From Marinobacterium zhoushanense (GTDB lineage: Bacteria; Pseudomonadota; Gammaproteobacteria; Pseudomonadales; Balneatricaceae): DNA of 64,000 nucleotides. Location: contig NZ_BMIJ01000002.1 of NCBI RefSeq assembly GCF_014641945.1, positions 275,926 through 339,925 on the forward strand, given 5' to 3'. Under the pieces are notes generated by a model. It was not told the DNA's origin, did no database searches, and saw only the letters and a list, made by a program, of their open reading frames with translations. Positions within the stretch are counted from its first letter, which is position 1; each line of letters starts with the position of its first letter. The translations under genes and the position numbers were made by a program. Positions 28,306-37,476 of this stretch are shown here, in pieces.

Positions 28306-28347
28306 GACTTACGCGCCGGATATGGCAGTCACTATCCACTTAGTGCG
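28306..28347 (-). promoter_or_regulatory. Operator and candidate -10 of the iifA promoter
   Basis: On the minus strand a CGCA-N6-GGATA element lies at 28333-28347 and a -10-like TAAGTC at 28306-28311, exactly 21 nt after GGATA as in the benA promoter. The 15-mer and its flank (CGCACTAA..GGATAGTG) nearly repeat the element upstream of the chemoreceptor. Only a degenerate distal copy is visible. Confidence 0.5.
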
Positions 28348-28466
28348 AAAATTAAACGCACCGATTAAATAACCGATATAAACTTGTTTATGATGGTGTT
28401 GGGTTAAATAGCAGCAGAGACTGCTACACATACAATAAAAATGCCCCAACAATTGAGAAGTAGCCG

Positions 28467-29477
28467 ATGTCACGCAAAGACGCGCCGCCGCCGTTTCTGG
28501 CGGGCGTACTGTTGGACCAGCCGGATCTGCTGGTTGTCGATTCAGACGATGCCGATGAGGTAAAAGACAAGGTAGGTCAATCGTTCAAACCGCATCAGTT
28601 CGAGCTGCTCCGCAGCCCGGAGGAGCTGCACTCGCGCCTGCACCAGTTCTCGCTGGGAAAACTCTCGCTGCACCGGCTCAAATACGGCGGAGAGGTCAGT
28701 GTCGACCCGGACAAACTGGAGGATTTTTTTCTCGTACAGATGCCGCTTGCCGGCAGTGCCGAGATCATCTGCGACAACGACACCATCCTCACTTCCGCTA
28801 AACAAGGCGTCATTATCAGCCCGACGCAGCGGTTGCGCATGCTTTACCATCCGGACTGCGACCAGCTCATGTTGCGCATTGACCGAACCGAGCTGGACCA
28901 GCTCTGCAGCCGCTATCTGGGCCATCCGTTAAAGCAACCGCTGACCTTCAGCAACGCCTTTGACTGGCGCGAACTGCCCGCCTGGTACCACGCACTTGAG
29001 TACATCACCCGGCTTCAGAAAGAAGCACCCGAGAGCCTGAACGAGCGCCTGATACTGCAGCAACTCGAAGAGCTGCTGATCGCCACGCTACTGAGCCAGC
29101 AACCGCACAACTACTCCGACCAGCTTGCTCAGGATGGCCGACGTCTGGCCCCACGCCACGTAAAACGCGTAGAGGAGTATATCGACGCCCACGCCCATGA
29201 AACCCTGACCCCGTCGCAGCTTGCCGAAATCGCAGGGGTGAGCCTGCGCACGCTGTACTCCGGGTTCCATGAATTTCGCCAGACAGGCCCGATGGAATAC
29301 CTGCGCAGCGTACGCCTACAGCGTGTCCGGGAAAACCTGCTCGCCCCCGACAACACGCTCTCGGTCACCGAGGCCGCGATAAAATGGGGGTTCAGTCACA
29401 TGGGTCGGTTCAGCCAGGCGTATCAGCAGCTCTATGGCGAGAAGCCCAGCGAGACACTGCGCAAGGCGCAGGGGTAA
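28467..29477 (+). CDS. iifR: AraC/XylS family regulator of the iif operon (IifR-like)
   Basis: 336 residues with an N-terminal AraC-binding-like sensor domain and two C-terminal helix-turn-helix units (LTPSQLAEIAGVSLRTLY and VTEAAIKWGFSHMGRFS), ending FGEKPSET-like (YGEKPSETLRK). It is divergent from iifA across 221 nt that contain the operator described at 28333. The AraC paralogue at 20226 shares the same domain layout and many identical blocks. AraC-type IifR is the known activator of iif genes, which supports the name; the effector (indole or an intermediate) is inferred. Confidence 0.88.
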   Translation: MSRKDAPPPFLAGVLLDQPDLLVVDSDDADEVKDKVGQSFKPHQFELLRSPEELHSRLHQFSLGKLSLHRLKYGGEVSVDPDKLEDFFLVQMPLAGSAEIICDNDTILTSAKQGVIISPTQRLRMLYHPDCDQLMLRIDRTELDQLCSRYLGHPLKQPLTFSNAFDWRELPAWYHALEYITRLQKEAPESLNERLILQQLEELLIATLLSQQPHNYSDQLAQDGRRLAPRHVKRVEEYIDAHAHETLTPSQLAEIAGVSLRTLYSGFHEFRQTGPMEYLRSVRLQRVRENLLAPDNTLSVTEAAIKWGFSHMGRFSQAYQQLYGEKPSETLRKAQG

Positions 29478-29490
29478 GCCCCGCCTTGCG
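29460..29490. terminator. Hairpin between convergent iifR and dctM
   Basis: CGCAAGGC..GGGG pairs with CCCC..GCCTTGCG around a TAAG loop that contains the iifR stop. There is no T-run on either strand, so intrinsic termination is uncertain. Confidence 0.4.
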
Positions 29491-29507
29491 CGTATTGGAG
29501 ATAGATA

Positions 29508-30767
29508 TTAAATCAGGGCCGTGACCAGATCGGGTATTGCCGCCAGCAATACCAGTGTCACCAGCGTTGCAAACAGAAACGGCACCAGTGAACGGAAGAT
29601 TTTCATTGGCGGCACACCGGTCATCGAACTACCGATGAACAAGCCCGCCCCCACTGGAGGCGTCAGCAATCCCATCACCAGCGTCAGACAGACGACAACG
29701 CCAAACTGATAGGGGCTAATACCGAACTGCTGTTGCGCGATCGGCAACAGAATCGGCACCACCAGAATCAGCGCCGCGATACCATCGATCACCATGCCCA
29801 CCAGAGTCAGCACACCCACCACCATCAACAGGAATACAAAGGGATCCGAAGTTTGCTGGGCTATCCAGGCCGCAGCTGTCTGAGGAATCTGCTCATACAC
29901 TACTACCCAACCGAATACACCAGCGGCTGAAATCAGCATGATCACCATGCCCGAGTTCAATGCCGTGCGTCGCAGAATCTCCGGAAGATGCGAGTATTGC
30001 AGGTCCTTGTAGATGTACTTGCCAATGAGCAGTGCAGCCAGAGAGGCCAGCGCTGCCGATTCAGTCGGCGTAGCCAGACCGGTCAGAATGCCACCAATAA
30101 TGACTACCGGAATCAGGCCTGCTGGCAAGCCCATTAGCAGGTATTCACGACGTTTGGCACGATCAGGCCACTCCCCTTTGGGGTACTGTTGAAGCAGGCC
30201 CACCACCGCAATGACGAGGAAAAACAGCAGGGACATCAGAAGCCCCGGAATTATGCCGGCAATAAACATCTCGGCAATAGGCACCTGGGCCAACACACCA
30301 AACAATACAAACAGCATTGAGGGTGGAATAATTGGCGATAGCAGCCCACCTGCCGAGGTAATCGCTGCCGCATAGGAGCCCGAGTACCCCTCTTTCTCCA
30401 TCGCTGGCACCATGGCACGAGACATGATCGCAATCTGCGAAGCTGCTGAGCCCATGATGGCCGCCATCATCATGTTCGCCACCAAGTTGATGTAGGCCAG
30501 GCCACCACGGAAACCGCCCACCAGAATGCGAGCCATGTTGATCAATCGAGTGGTTAAACCACCTTCGTTCATCAGTTCACCGGCTAACATAAACAGGGGG
30601 ATTGCCAGTAAACCATAGCTTTCAATGGCACCAAACAATTGCTGTGGATAGGAGTCAAATAGAACCGTATTACCGGATGTCGATATATACCAAAGCGCTG
30701 TTAACGCAAGTACCAGTGCTATTGGAACAGAACAGAACAGAAGAATTAGAAACACTGCAAATGTCAT
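29508..30767 (-). CDS. TRAP transporter large permease (DctM), system 1
   Basis: 419 residues, about 12 hydrophobic helices, typical of the DctM subunit that forms the Na+-coupled translocation path. Family segments include LLAIPLFMLAGELMNEGGLTTRLI near residue 50, MGSAASQIAIMSRAMVPAMEKEGY, and GLLTPPVGAGLFI near the end. Its start overlaps the DctQ stop (ATGA), showing translational coupling. This is the last gene of the long minus-strand series that begins at antA. The substrate is unknown; an organic acid linked to aromatic or indole breakdown is inferred from position. Confidence 0.9.
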   Translation of the reverse strand: MTFAVFLILLFCSVPIALVLALTALWYISTSGNTVLFDSYPQQLFGAIESYGLLAIPLFMLAGELMNEGGLTTRLINMARILVGGFRGGLAYINLVANMMMAAIMGSAASQIAIMSRAMVPAMEKEGYSGSYAAAITSAGGLLSPIIPPSMLFVLFGVLAQVPIAEMFIAGIIPGLLMSLLFFLVIAVVGLLQQYPKGEWPDRAKRREYLLMGLPAGLIPVVIIGGILTGLATPTESAALASLAALLIGKYIYKDLQYSHLPEILRRTALNSGMVIMLISAAGVFGWVVVYEQIPQTAAAWIAQQTSDPFVFLLMVVGVLTLVGMVIDGIAALILVVPILLPIAQQQFGISPYQFGVVVCLTLVMGLLTPPVGAGLFIGSSMTGVPPMKIFRSLVPFLFATLVTLVLLAAIPDLVTALI

Positions 30768-31312
30768 ACTGCGACTTCCTTAAAAAAAGCGGCTTTTTTA
30801 AGGCTGCCGAGCATATTATTAAGCGCATGAAGGCTTAGCGAAAAAGAAAAAAATGGCAGTATCAACCAAGGCCATATTTTCTTAATTCCCAAGGTGTTGG
30901 TTTTTTCCGAATACAAAAAATTAAATGTATCACCCTGGTAAGCTTTTATATCAAAGCCAAAGCTGGCAAAAGTCCAAGGATCTAGCCAACGCCAGCACAA
31001 TACTAACAGCGCAACAGCGAAGCTCAGAATCAGCAGATCTGAAACCAGTTGCATCCAGGCCTGAGAGCGTTTGCCCAGTAGCTCGACCAGTAGCGTCACG
31101 GCTATTACCTGGCGGTGCTTAAGTGCAACAGAGGCCGCCAGGAAGGTGGTCCAGACCATGGCGTAGATCGCCAGCTCATCCACCCAGTAAATCGCCATGC
31201 CCAAAGAACGGCTGGCTATGTTCAGCAGGATCAGCAGAGTAACGACTGCAGCCATTACAGCTGCCAGCCCCATCTCGAAACGAACCAGCCGGTCGGATAT
31301 GAAATTCAACAT
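30764..31312 (-). CDS. TRAP transporter small permease (DctQ), system 1
   Basis: 182 residues with four membrane helices, the DctQ pattern. A characteristic segment is YWVDELAIYAMVWTTFLAAS between helices, followed by KHRQVIAVTLLVEL. Start: Met at 31312 because GGGGAAG lies just upstream; an in-frame Met at 31339 would add nine unconserved residues. The 3' end is notably AT-rich. It lies between dctP (53 nt gap) and dctM (4 nt overlap). Confidence 0.85.
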   Translation of the reverse strand: MLNFISDRLVRFEMGLAAVMAAVVTLLILLNIASRSLGMAIYWVDELAIYAMVWTTFLAASVALKHRQVIAVTLLVELLGKRSQAWMQLVSDLLILSFAVALLVLCWRWLDPWTFASFGFDIKAYQGDTFNFLYSEKTNTLGIKKIWPWLILPFFSFSLSLHALNNMLGSLKKAAFFKEVAV

Positions 31313-31365
31313 CAGACTTCCCCATCCCACAGGCACCAAGGCCTGCGGGGTACTGGCTCAGAGGA

Positions 31366-32352
31366 TCAGCTGCCTTTGATCTCGGCGACCGCTTTTCTCA
31401 GGTTGGGCAGAGACGGCGCCTTGGGTGCCCAGATCTTCTCCCACTCGGTAATGGCATCAGCGAAGTCGTCTTTATTGGCTTCACTGATCGTGATGTTCAG
31501 GCCACGTAGCTCCTGCTCCTGCTTTTTCTCCAGAGCCTGAAAATGGTCGATCACTGCATCCAGTTGAGCACGCATACTTGTCTTCAGCAGCTCACGATCG
31601 TCCTTGCTCAGATCTTTCCAGACACGACCGGATACGACACCCACCATCGGAAACATCATGTGGTTGGATATCAGCATCTTGTCGGAGCGATCGTAGAATT
31701 TGAAGATCAGGATAGAGTCAAAATCCATATCGATGGCATCGATCTGACCGTTAGCCAGTGCGTCATATACGGCTGGCAGCGGCATCGGAGTCGGTGCGGC
31801 ACCGGTTGCCTTGTAGAAATCACGAATGGGCTCGAAAGGCGTAATACGCAATTTTTTGCCTTCGAGGTCAGCAGGACCCTCCAGCTTGTCACGGCTCATT
31901 ACCTGACGCAGACCTGCCATGCCGTAGCCGACACCTACCAGACCAGCTTCAGAAGGCAGCTGACTCAATAGGTCAGTTGCGGCTTCGGATTTAAGCAAGG
32001 CTGCAGCCTGATCAATATTCTCGACCAGGTAAGGTGCGTATAGCGCACCAAAATCAGGCACACGGTTTGAGATCTCGGCAACCGTCAGAAACGCCATATC
32101 TAGCGCACCAGTCTGCAACTGCTGCACCATCTGGGCTTCATTACCCAGCTGCTGGGACGGGAACACGGCGATACTATGTTCACCACCGGACTTTTGCTTC
32201 ACATCTTCAGCAAAGGCTTCTGCCGCCTGAGTCCAGCGATGCGGTGGAGGTGTGATCAATCCGAGGCGGAAATCGCGAGCCTGTGCAGGCAGTGTCATCA
32301 TCAGGGCCAAGCCACCCGCCATCACGGAAGTCATTAAGTGTTTCATCGACAT
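31366..32352 (-). CDS. TRAP transporter substrate-binding protein (DctP), system 1
   Basis: 328 residues with a signal peptide (1-23, ending PAQARDF). The periplasmic binding protein has the DctP hallmarks: KLRITPFEPIRDFYKATGAAPTPMPLPAVYDAL-like region around residues 150-190 and NGQIDAIDMDFDS. Start: Met at 32352, with GGAG 6 nt upstream. First gene of dctPQM system 1, preceded by a 380 nt gap, so it may have its own promoter. The substrate is unknown. The binding-site Arg (in KLRI) expected to hold a carboxylate is present. Confidence 0.88.
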   Translation of the reverse strand: MSMKHLMTSVMAGGLALMMTLPAQARDFRLGLITPPPHRWTQAAEAFAEDVKQKSGGEHSIAVFPSQQLGNEAQMVQQLQTGALDMAFLTVAEISNRVPDFGALYAPYLVENIDQAAALLKSEAATDLLSQLPSEAGLVGVGYGMAGLRQVMSRDKLEGPADLEGKKLRITPFEPIRDFYKATGAAPTPMPLPAVYDALANGQIDAIDMDFDSILIFKFYDRSDKMLISNHMMFPMVGVVSGRVWKDLSKDDRELLKTSMRAQLDAVIDHFQALEKKQEQELRGLNITISEANKDDFADAITEWEKIWAPKAPSLPNLRKAVAEIKGS

Positions 32353-32732
32353 GTTTAACTCCATTAGTCTGCTTACCGGCTATTCCGATAATTGTGGTAC
32401 TCGATGGATCCAGAGCCGTGCCTTTCTGTAACAAAAACCGACACAGGTCACTCTCAAACACTTACTGCCGCTGGGGCATCATCTTTCCGCAGCTAGCAAT
32501 AAGCAAATAACACGCCATTTTTGTAAAAGCCGGATAGATCCGCTTTTTACATGTTCAGAAGCACATCAAACATGCTTCATCAGTAAGGCAGTCTGGCTTT
32601 CTACCTGTTCAGCCAGTTCAAGGACCATCCCCCCAAACTGAACAGGACATCATCCCAGCCAACCGAACAGTAGATCACCTGACTCAGCAAATCGCAATTC
32701 AATCAAAGGCTTGAATTATCTTTCCTACCCGC
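32353..32732. promoter_or_regulatory. Intergenic region between the hydrolase and dctP1; one imperfect hairpin
   Basis: 380 nt, relatively AT-rich. An imperfect inverted repeat at 32523-32550 (GTAAAA..GGAT / ATCC..TTTTTAC, 11 of 13 positions paired) could end the hydrolase transcript. No gene, GGATA operator or clear -35/-10 pair was found. Confidence 0.4.
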
Positions 32733-33587
32733 TTACACAGCTGAAAGTTGAAGCACATCTTCAACCAGCATACCTCCTTCGCGATACATTTCATCCATCA
32801 CTGAGTAATGATCAGTATCACTTACTGCCTGAAACTGAACCTCAAACCCTCTGGTTTCCAGATAATTCTGGTAGGTGCGTGATTGACGGTGAAATTCCTC
32901 AGATTCCAAGGCTCCAACACGTAAACGAACCGGAGTTTTAGCCACAGGAGCAAGCTTAAGAGGACTTAGCAATTCAACTTCTCTCTCAGTTAGCTGCAAG
33001 TCAGGCTGTAACCAGGAGTGAGGAAAAGGCCCCAGGTCGAACAGCCCACTGATTGCAACTGCCCCCTTAAGCACATCCGCAGGCAGGCCGTAATCTGCCT
33101 CCCAGTCTGTACTCAACACCATGCCAACCAGATGCCCACCGGCAGAATGACCGGAAACGGTAATGTTGTTTCGATCTGCCCCCAAACGTTCGGCGTTATG
33201 CCAGGCCCAGGCGACTGATGCTCGCGCCTGACGCACAATTTCGGACATGGATACCTGTGGACATAGCGCATAGTTCACAACCAGAGTCGTGATACCCGCC
33301 GGAACCAACTGACGTGCAACAAACGCAAAGTCTTTGCTGCTACACGCTCGCCAGTAGCCGCCATGCAGAAATATATGTAAGGGAGCACCTTGCTGCTGCG
33401 CTGAGAACACATCGACATGCTCAGCCAGCGTTGGCCCGAACTGCTCGGTCCGAGCTACGTCCACTACATCCAATGTATCCTGACTCAAGCGCACATACTC
33501 ACCAATGACCTGTTTGGGGTCCTTGCCGAGCATGGGGTTGTACGCCTGGCTAATCTCGTCGCTACTTGTGAAGGAACGGTACAACAT
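32733..33587 (-). CDS. Alpha/beta hydrolase, arylformamidase-like
   Basis: 284 residues. Motifs HGGYWRA (oxyanion hole, near residue 75), GHSAGGH (nucleophile Ser) and a late TDHYSVMDEM (His) fit the HGGxW group of the hormone-sensitive-lipase/arylformamidase families. Kynurenine formamidase and related N-formyl- or amide-cleaving enzymes belong here. It lies between two TRAP transporters in a series headed by antABC, so release of anthranilate or a related amine from an N-acyl compound (for example N-formylanthranilate) is a reasonable but unproven role. The stop of the upstream dctM is 33 nt away. Confidence 0.82.
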   Translation of the reverse strand: MLYRSFTSSDEISQAYNPMLGKDPKQVIGEYVRLSQDTLDVVDVARTEQFGPTLAEHVDVFSAQQQGAPLHIFLHGGYWRACSSKDFAFVARQLVPAGITTLVVNYALCPQVSMSEIVRQARASVAWAWHNAERLGADRNNITVSGHSAGGHLVGMVLSTDWEADYGLPADVLKGAVAISGLFDLGPFPHSWLQPDLQLTEREVELLSPLKLAPVAKTPVRLRVGALESEEFHRQSRTYQNYLETRGFEVQFQAVSDTDHYSVMDEMYREGGMLVEDVLQLSAV

Positions 33588-33620
33588 CTGCTAACCTCAC
33601 GAATAAATCAGTGCCTGATA

Positions 33621-34898
33621 TCAAGACAAGAAGGGTATAAGCGCCAGCGACAATGACGGAATAAAAGTCACCAGTAAGAGCGCCACCAGACTTACCAATA
33701 CAAATGGCAGCACACCCTGGAATATTGATTTCATTCCAACACCCGTAATGGCATTGACCATGAAAATATTAATTCCGAAAGGCGGCGTAAAAAGACCAAT
33801 CGACAGATTCATGGTGATAATGATGCCCAAGTGAATAGGATCAACACCAAAACTGGTTGCAATCGGCAGCAATAATGGACTGAACAAAAGCGTTGCCGAC
33901 ATGGTATCCATAAAACAACCAACCAGCAGCAGCATCAGGTTTATCATCAAAAGAATCTGCCACTTTTCAATATCCATACCGCTTACCCAACCCGATAACT
34001 GAGCCGGAACACCGTTAACGGTCAACACCCAACTGAATAAACCGGCCGCGGCTACAATAATCAGAATTTGTGCCGTGGTGTACATAGAAGAGACCGCAAT
34101 ATCCCACAGCTCGCGCATGGATACATCACGATAGATCACACAGCTGACGATAATCGCATAGACACAGGCGATACCGGCCGCTTCAGTGGGTGAAAAGATC
34201 CCTGCATAAATTCCGCCCAACACGAATATCGGCATAAAAATCGCCAATATCACGCGTCTGGACTCACGCCAGAACTTGATTAGCGAAAACGACTCGCCCT
34301 GACTCTGAGCGGCGTTCTTGCGCGAGTAATAGTAGATGTACGCCGCAAGCACGAGCGCCAGTACCAGCCCCGGCAAGATGCCGGCCACGAACAGCTTGGT
34401 AATGGACTGCTGCGAGGAGATGCCGTAGAGAATGAGTACGATGGACGGGGGAATCAACTGGGCAATCGCCGCCGAAGACGATAGTAGCCCTGTGCCGAAG
34501 TGAGGGCCATAGCCTTCTCTCTGCATCGGCGGGTAGACCAGGCGCCCTATTCCGGCCACGGTGCCTACAGACGAACCGGAGATTGCACCGAAGAAGGTAG
34601 AAGATCCGAGGGTGACAAACCCCAGCCCGCCTTTTGTCTTCCCAAGTAAGGACATTACCCAGTCGATGATACGTTTGGACATACTGCCCTTTGCCATCAC
34701 CTCCCCTGCAAACAGGAAGAAAGGAACGGACAGCAAAGAGTAGGCCCCCAAGGAGCCAAAGATCGCCTGATGGATCGCCTGACCCGGCATGTCCATGACG
34801 ACGACAATCGACACGGCAGCCGTCACCATCAGCACCATGAAAATTGGAAAGCCCAGAGACAGAAACAGAACGGGTAGTGCGAAGATAAGAAAGTCCAT
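33621..34898 (-). CDS. TRAP transporter large permease (DctM), system 2
   Basis: 425 residues with about 12 hydrophobic helices. DctM features: YSLLSVPFFLFAGEVMAKGSMSKRI, GAISGSSVGTVAGIGRLVYPPMQREGY and the end motif GLFTPPFGINIF. Its ATG overlaps the DctQ stop by one base (TGATG), so translation is coupled. It differs clearly from the DctM at 29508 and so is a distinct system rather than a recent copy. Confidence 0.9.
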   Translation of the reverse strand: MDFLIFALPVLFLSLGFPIFMVLMVTAAVSIVVVMDMPGQAIHQAIFGSLGAYSLLSVPFFLFAGEVMAKGSMSKRIIDWVMSLLGKTKGGLGFVTLGSSTFFGAISGSSVGTVAGIGRLVYPPMQREGYGPHFGTGLLSSSAAIAQLIPPSIVLILYGISSQQSITKLFVAGILPGLVLALVLAAYIYYYSRKNAAQSQGESFSLIKFWRESRRVILAIFMPIFVLGGIYAGIFSPTEAAGIACVYAIIVSCVIYRDVSMRELWDIAVSSMYTTAQILIIVAAAGLFSWVLTVNGVPAQLSGWVSGMDIEKWQILLMINLMLLLVGCFMDTMSATLLFSPLLLPIATSFGVDPIHLGIIITMNLSIGLFTPPFGINIFMVNAITGVGMKSIFQGVLPFVLVSLVALLLVTFIPSLSLALIPFLS

Positions 34899-35428
34899 CA
34901 GCCCACCCTCTTATTCGACAGCAAGAACTCAAGCATATTTACAAGGGTAGATACGGCCATTGCCATAAACCCCAAAAACAGCGCGGCATGGGGTATATAC
35001 ATGGGAATACCCGCGACATTACTGGTTTGACCAAAACTATACATCAGACTGACAGCTTTGAAAGACTCATTAGCCATATAGAGTGATAGCGCACAGATTG
35101 AGCTCCAAATAACAAAATCGTAAACAGCCTTTAGCGGACCTTTTAGATAATCTGAAAAAAGCTCGACTCTCAGATGACCATTGTTCAAAGCAACTTTTGC
35201 GGCCCCAACAAAAACCACCCATATTAATATGAAAGAAAGAGTTTCTTCTGCCCAGGCGATGGAGCTATCAAATACATAGCGCCCGATCACATTGGCAATA
35301 TTAATCATGATTGCAACCAGTATGCCTGTGCCAATAATGAGGGAGTATCCCTTATCCAGCTGACGCCTAATAACCGACACCCTTGTGGGCATGGCCACAT
35401 CCTCGAATACTTCTGCTTTTGCATTCAT
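34898..35428 (-). CDS. TRAP transporter small permease (DctQ), system 2
   Basis: 176 residues with four helices and the DctQ signature region SIAWAEETLSFILIWVVFVGAAKVALNNGHLRVEL. Start: Met at 35428 with AAGGT 7 nt upstream; the in-frame Met at 35470 lies inside the region just after the dctP stop and adds unconserved residues. It is AT-rich relative to the flanking catabolic genes. Confidence 0.85.
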   Translation of the reverse strand: MNAKAEVFEDVAMPTRVSVIRRQLDKGYSLIIGTGILVAIMINIANVIGRYVFDSSIAWAEETLSFILIWVVFVGAAKVALNNGHLRVELFSDYLKGPLKAVYDFVIWSSICALSLYMANESFKAVSLMYSFGQTSNVAGIPMYIPHAALFLGFMAMAVSTLVNMLEFLLSNKRVG

Positions 35429-35475
35429 AACCAAGACCTTAAATGCATGGGCCTGTTTCCACAGGCCCATGGTCC

Positions 35476-36468
35476 TTAGTATTTATTCGAGATTTCAACC
35501 AGCTTCTGGTACAACGCCAGAGACTCAGGCTTGGCTGCAAAGACCTCAGTCGTTGCCGTTTTACCGTTCTCCAGCAACTGCTGACTGTCCGCGGCATCCA
35601 GCTGATGTACGGTGACACCCTCTGTGGTCCAGGCATTCAGGGCAAGACTGTTCTTTTCAATGACGTGAGCCTGCATCTCCTTGTCCAGCTCACGGCTAGT
35701 GTCCAGCACCAGCTGCTCAAGCTCATCCGGCAGCTTGTTCAAAAAGCCCTTGGAGGCAAAAGCCGCAATCGGGTACTGAATTTCACCGGTGATGGTCAAA
35801 TGATCGGCAACAGTCTGCATCTTCATGGCGCCCATGGCCAAAATACTGCTTCGCACGCCATCAATAGCGTTGTTCTGCAGACCCGGCACCATTTCAATGA
35901 ACGGCATGGGAACGGCAGAAGCCCCCAGCAGCTTCAACTCCTTGTCTTCGAGATCAGAGCCGATAGAGCGAATCTTCATGCCGTTAAAGTCAGTCAACTT
36001 CACAATCGGCTTCTTGGACGCGTAGGAGCTACCGCCATAGACCCACAGACCTATGCCGGTCACACCGTTTTTATCGGCCAGGCTCAGATAATCGTCTCGG
36101 AAGTCCGCATCTTGAAGCGTGGCGTAGGCATGATCGATATCTCGGAACAAACCAGGGGCAGCGGCCACTTCAAAGCGATCACTCAAGCCTTTGGCAAACA
36201 GCGGCGGTGCCACCACGACCTCAATGGCACCAAACTGCAGGTTTTCGATCATGCGAGGAATATTACCGAGCTGACCACCCGGGAATACCTTGGCATTGAT
36301 CTGCCCATCGGAGCGTTCGTTCAACCGCTTTGCCAGTTCTTCGGCATAGTGATGAATGGGATCGTTACGCGTAGCGATACCTATCTTCATTTTGTACGCA
36401 TCTGCCAGCGCAGAGGTGGAAACCAGCATGGCCAGAGCACCACAGGCGGCGTGTTTAATCATTTTCAT
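35476..36468 (-). CDS. TRAP transporter substrate-binding protein (DctP), system 2
   Basis: 330 residues with a signal peptide (1-23, ending SALADAY). DctP features: FPGGQLGNIPRMIENLQFGAIE, the MKIRSIG...GASAVPMPFIEMVPGLQNNAIDGVRSS region with the carboxylate-binding Arg, and ASKGFLNKLP. It begins 35 nt after the stop of catechol 2,3-dioxygenase on the same strand, so uptake and ring cleavage appear to share a transcript. The likely cargo is a carboxylate such as anthranilate or another aromatic acid; this is inference. Confidence 0.88.
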   Translation of the reverse strand: MKMIKHAACGALAMLVSTSALADAYKMKIGIATRNDPIHHYAEELAKRLNERSDGQINAKVFPGGQLGNIPRMIENLQFGAIEVVVAPPLFAKGLSDRFEVAAAPGLFRDIDHAYATLQDADFRDDYLSLADKNGVTGIGLWVYGGSSYASKKPIVKLTDFNGMKIRSIGSDLEDKELKLLGASAVPMPFIEMVPGLQNNAIDGVRSSILAMGAMKMQTVADHLTITGEIQYPIAAFASKGFLNKLPDELEQLVLDTSRELDKEMQAHVIEKNSLALNAWTTEGVTVHQLDAADSQQLLENGKTATTEVFAAKPESLALYQKLVEISNKY

Positions 36469-36503
36469 GGCTAACCTTCAGTTGTTGGGCACAAAGACGA
36501 ATA

Positions 36504-37427
36504 TCAGGTCAAAGCGGTCAGGAACCGCTCATTCAGCTGGCGATCATGGTAGAAAATCGCCTTGCCCAGCTTGTCGGCATCCCAGGTAATCGGCTCGTGG
36601 TCCGGATAGAAGTAGTCGCCACCGCAGAAGACTTCATTGCGATTACCTGATGGGTCGAAAAAGTAGATCGTCTGTCCGTGAGTGATACCGTGTCGGGTAG
36701 GACCGATATCGATAGATGTGTCCGTCATCGAAATCAGATCACCGGCACGTAACACGTCTTCCCAGGTTTCCAGGAAAAATGAGGCGTGGTGAAATTTGCC
36801 CGGCTCTGGGTGGTCGATGAAGGCGATATCGTGCGCTTTCATACTGGTGGTCAGGAACTGCGCCACCCGCTTGCCGTCCGGCGTCATCACCTGCTCGCAG
36901 ATATCAAAGCCCAGCACGTCACGGAACAGGTCCAGTGTCTTGTCCAGATCTGGTCCGTAAAGAAGGCAGTGATCGAAGCGCTGTGCCTTCATGCCGCGCA
37001 GATCGCGAGGCCAGGCCTCCGGATTGTGGTTGCCGATGCCGTAACGGCCCGGCTGCTCCTTTTCGGCGAACAGCTCGAAGCTGTGGCCGGTCGGAGCAAC
37101 GAAGCGGATACGACGACCACAGCCGCTCAACTCACCGGCTGGAATCTGCTCGACGTCGAGGCCAAACTCGACCAGTTCGCCGTGCAGGCTCTCCAGTACC
37201 GATTCGTTCAACACCTTGAACGCCATGAAATCCATGCCCGGTGTGTCAGACTCGCGCAGCACTACCGAGAACTTGTCCACCTCGGTCCAGCCCTTGAGGT
37301 ACACACGCCCCTGCGCGTCCTTATCGACCTCGATCAGGCCCATCAGATCGCGGTAGTGGGCAACCGCTTCGTCCATATCCATTACCCGGAGCTGCACATG
37401 TCCAGGTCGCATGACACCTTTTTTCAT
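36504..37427 (-). CDS. xylE: Catechol 2,3-dioxygenase, intact copy
   Basis: Extradiol (meta) ring-cleavage enzyme converting catechol to 2-hydroxymuconic semialdehyde. 307 residues, exactly the XylE layout. The Fe(II) ligands fall at the canonical positions: His153 (FDHCLLYG), His214 (KFHHASFF) and Glu265 (GNRNEVF). Second-sphere His199, His246 and Tyr255 are also present. Two VOC-type halves are visible. It lies 49 nt downstream of antC and just upstream of dctP2, so catechol made from anthranilate would be cut by meta rather than ortho cleavage. A broken second copy is at 53764. Confidence 0.95.
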   Translation of the reverse strand: MKKGVMRPGHVQLRVMDMDEAVAHYRDLMGLIEVDKDAQGRVYLKGWTEVDKFSVVLRESDTPGMDFMAFKVLNESVLESLHGELVEFGLDVEQIPAGELSGCGRRIRFVAPTGHSFELFAEKEQPGRYGIGNHNPEAWPRDLRGMKAQRFDHCLLYGPDLDKTLDLFRDVLGFDICEQVMTPDGKRVAQFLTTSMKAHDIAFIDHPEPGKFHHASFFLETWEDVLRAGDLISMTDTSIDIGPTRHGITHGQTIYFFDPSGNRNEVFCGGDYFYPDHEPITWDADKLGKAIFYHDRQLNERFLTALT

Positions 37428-37476
37428 TGTGCTTTCCTCTTTTTATTCTTGTGCTGTTTTCGTGTTGGGTTAGGTA

